Assembly: GCF_022810445.1 (NCBI RefSeq)
Contig: NZ_JAACGD010000004.1
Span: forward strand, 1-6,465
Reading direction: 5' to 3'
DNA length: 6,465 bases
From: Candidatus Cardinium sp. cBcalN2
Lineage (GTDB): Bacteria > Bacteroidota > Bacteroidia > Cytophagales > Amoebophilaceae
The translations under genes and the position numbers were made by a program. Below are positions 5,179 to 6,465 of the stretch, piece by piece; within the stretch, counting starts at the first letter, position 1; each line of letters starts with the position of its first letter. The notes below the pieces were generated by a model. The model was not told where the DNA came from and did no database searches. It saw only the letters and a list, made by a program, of their open reading frames with translations.

Positions 5179-6177
5179 ATGCCATACATCGTTTATATAT
5201 TTAAGTTGTTTTTTCTTTTTTTATTATTCACACCAAGGCTTGCTTATACCAAATCATATGATAATCAAATAAATCAATTAATTGTTTTATTTCATGGATT
5301 AGGTAACCATGCAGCCTCTTTTCATACTATAAAGCAGGAGCTGGAACAAACCTTTCCGGCTGCTTCTGTAGTTGCTCTAACGAGTGTAGAAGGTGCCCAA
5401 AGTGTAGAGCTTTCTATAAAACAACAAGCTGAAATGAACTTTAAGGAGCTTGCTAGTAAGGTAGAAAACCTACAAGATAAATCTATACTACTAGTAGGTC
5501 ATAGTCAAGGAGGCCTAAGGGCTTATACTTTTCTCAAGCAGTACGAAAGTCTTTTATCTATAAAAGGACTGATTACGTTAGCCGCTCCATGGGAAGGAGC
5601 GCCTGGGGCTAGGGTAGATGCTGCCATGCTATCAGCTCATTTGACTAATCCTGTTTTAGCTGATCTGCGTAGGCTTTCGCTTACATTGGGTTATCCTGAG
5701 CATGCGCTTGAAGAGCAGCTTATGTTCAATATACAAAGCAATCAAGCCGTATGTGTTTATCCCGGTGGAAAAGACTTGATGGCAGGTAGTGTTTTTTTAA
5801 ATGAGCTACAAGCCTTACTTCGTGACGAAAAAATACCTATACTAGCGATAGGAGGAGGGCAGAGTGACTTGAGAGCTCTTTTGAAGAAGAAAAGCACCCA
5901 TCGTTTTAAGGCTTTACATGACATGTATACTTTTTTTGTAGTGGGCGAAAAATACTTTACTTGCCATCATGATATGCAACTTCCACTTGATAGCCAGCAT
6001 GCGTTGCATGTTCTCTGTAAGAAAAAGAAAAATTTCAAAAGAGTTTTTATTAAAGATGCGTTTCATAGTAGTCATGTTTTAGCTATACCGGTACCAAAGT
6101 CCAAAAATATACTTTCACATCCTCGTGTCTTGGATGCCATTACAAAGTTTGCTAAAAACCTATTTAAGGCTACATAA
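5179..6177 (+). CDS. Predicted exported alpha/beta-hydrolase (lipase/esterase-like)
   Basis: The 332-residue product has a hydrophobic N-terminus (residues 3-18, rich in Phe and Leu) followed by PRLAYTKS, which looks like a signal peptide or membrane anchor. The fold is of the lipase type: strand LIVLFHGLG (34-42) supplies the oxyanion-hole HG motif, and ILLVGHSQGG (103-112) carries the nucleophile elbow G-H-S-Q-G with S109. LAAPWEGAPGA (134-144) resembles the segment after the elbow in triacylglycerol lipases. Candidate acid and base residues are D265 in HHDMQLPLDSQ and H296 or H299 in AFHSSHVLAIP, with SHPRVLDAITKF (313-324) forming the usual C-terminal helix. Substrate is unknown: lipids, phospholipids or esters outside the cytoplasm are plausible. 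It lies 50 bases after dnaN with no clear terminator between them. In an intracellular bacterium such an enzyme might act on host lipids, which is speculation. Confidence 0.85.
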   Translation: MPYIVYIFKLFFLFLLFTPRLAYTKSYDNQINQLIVLFHGLGNHAASFHTIKQELEQTFPAASVVALTSVEGAQSVELSIKQQAEMNFKELASKVENLQDKSILLVGHSQGGLRAYTFLKQYESLLSIKGLITLAAPWEGAPGARVDAAMLSAHLTNPVLADLRRLSLTLGYPEHALEEQLMFNIQSNQAVCVYPGGKDLMAGSVFLNELQALLRDEKIPILAIGGGQSDLRALLKKKSTHRFKALHDMYTFFVVGEKYFTCHHDMQLPLDSQHALHVLCKKKKNFKRVFIKDAFHSSHVLAIPVPKSKNILSHPRVLDAITKFAKNLFKAT

Positions 6178-6197
6178 AAGTATCTTTACGACTTTGG

Positions 6198-6233
6198 TCA
6201 AATCAGCAACTATTTACTCATGATTTGATTTTT
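6198..6233 (+). terminator. Probable terminator after the hydrolase gene
   Basis: TCAAATCA (6198-6205) pairs with TGATTTGA (6221-6228) across a 15-base loop, immediately followed by TTTTT. The position, 20 bases after the stop codon, fits an intrinsic terminator. The stem is AT-rich and the loop long, so strength is uncertain. Confidence 0.45.
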
Positions 6234-6239
6234 GTATCT

Positions 6240-6276
6240 GTTCAAGCAATGGTGTCAACTTAAGGGGTATATTTAA
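6240..6276 (+). repeat. Dispersed direct repeat, copy R3
   Basis: GTTCAAGCAATGGTGTCAACTTAAGG continues with GGTATATTTAAT. It matches R1 and R2 over the first 26 bases and again at the TAnATTTAA segment. It lacks the 14-16 bases between these blocks that R1 and R2 contain. It lies 34 bases before element B. Confidence 0.7.
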
Positions 6277-6280
6277 TTGA

Positions 6281-6296
6281 TTATTATATATAATAA
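6281..6296. repeat. 16-bp perfect AT palindrome
   Basis: TTATTATATATAATAA is its own reverse complement and lies between copy R3 and hairpin element B. It may be a low-complexity spacer, a melting-prone site or a protein-binding palindrome. Confidence 0.4.
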
Positions 6297-6309
6297 TATA
6301 TAAAAAAAT

Positions 6310-6452
6310 GCCCCTTGTAAAATAGTTGCGATCAGAAAGTGACCCTTATAGCTGAAATAGAAAAACAGCTGCAATCATGTTGCAGGGTGGATTCAGTTTT
6401 TCCAGCTGTAAGGGGCGCTTTCCGCAACTTTTTACCAGGGCTTGATTTTTTG
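6310..6452 (+). ncRNA. Long hairpin element B, second copy of element A
   Basis: The plan matches element A. GCCC (6310-6313) pairs with GGGC (6438-6441), TAAAA (6318-6322) with TTTTA (6430-6434), and AGTTGCG (6324-6330) with CGCAACT (6423-6429). A 20-position stem, 6335-6354 with 6403-6422, has 17 Watson-Crick pairs, two G-U pairs in plus-strand RNA and one A-G mismatch. A five-base bulge precedes GAAAAACAG (6360-6368), which pairs with CAGTTTTTC (6394-6402) except for one mismatch. The tip is a separate perfect hairpin, CTGCAA (6369-6374) with TTGCAG (6380-6385). TTGATTTTTTG follows the base as in A. The outer sequences and bulge positions are conserved between copies while stems are not. 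Function unknown. Confidence 0.5.
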
Positions 6453-6465
6453 CTTACTTTTTTAT

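Overview
The window looks like a chromosomal piece of an AT-rich bacterium of the phylum Bacteroidota, most likely an intracellular symbiont of the Amoebophilaceae type (Cardinium or Amoebophilus relatives). This rests on three things: protein sequences with a Bacteroidota flavour, genes that mostly lack Shine-Dalgarno sequences, and one clear Bacteroidota-type promoter (TTTG, 20 bases, TAnnTTTG). The genus is an inference from memory of family sequences, not from a search.

Left part (1-2700), minus strand. A promoter at 2663-2694 faces left into tRNA-Ala(UGC). It is followed by map (methionine aminopeptidase), trmB (tRNA m7G46 methyltransferase), bioY (biotin-binding S component) and an ECF-type ABC ATPase that runs off the left edge. 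The spacings are 58, 4, 15 and 64 bases, so this reads as one transcription unit. It joins a tRNA, two translation-maintenance enzymes and a biotin uptake system.

Middle (2616-3364). About 750 bases without a gene, dense in repeats and inverted repeats. It holds three direct copies of a motif around CAATGGTGTCAACTTAAGG, a long hairpin element (A, 2964-3110), a hairpin with two competing partners (3112-3154) and a nested inverted repeat just upstream of folA.

Right part, plus strand. folA (dihydrofolate reductase, 3365-3856), dnaN (sliding clamp, 4016-5128) and a predicted exported alpha/beta-hydrolase (lipase or esterase, 5179-6177), followed by a weak terminator-like hairpin. The last 290 bases repeat the middle pattern: another copy of the direct-repeat motif and a second hairpin element (B, 6310-6452).

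The most interesting observation is that hairpins A and B share single-stranded motifs and overall architecture, while their 20-bp stems differ in sequence and still pair. That is the footprint of a conserved structured RNA or a palindromic mobile element. I do not recognise the family.
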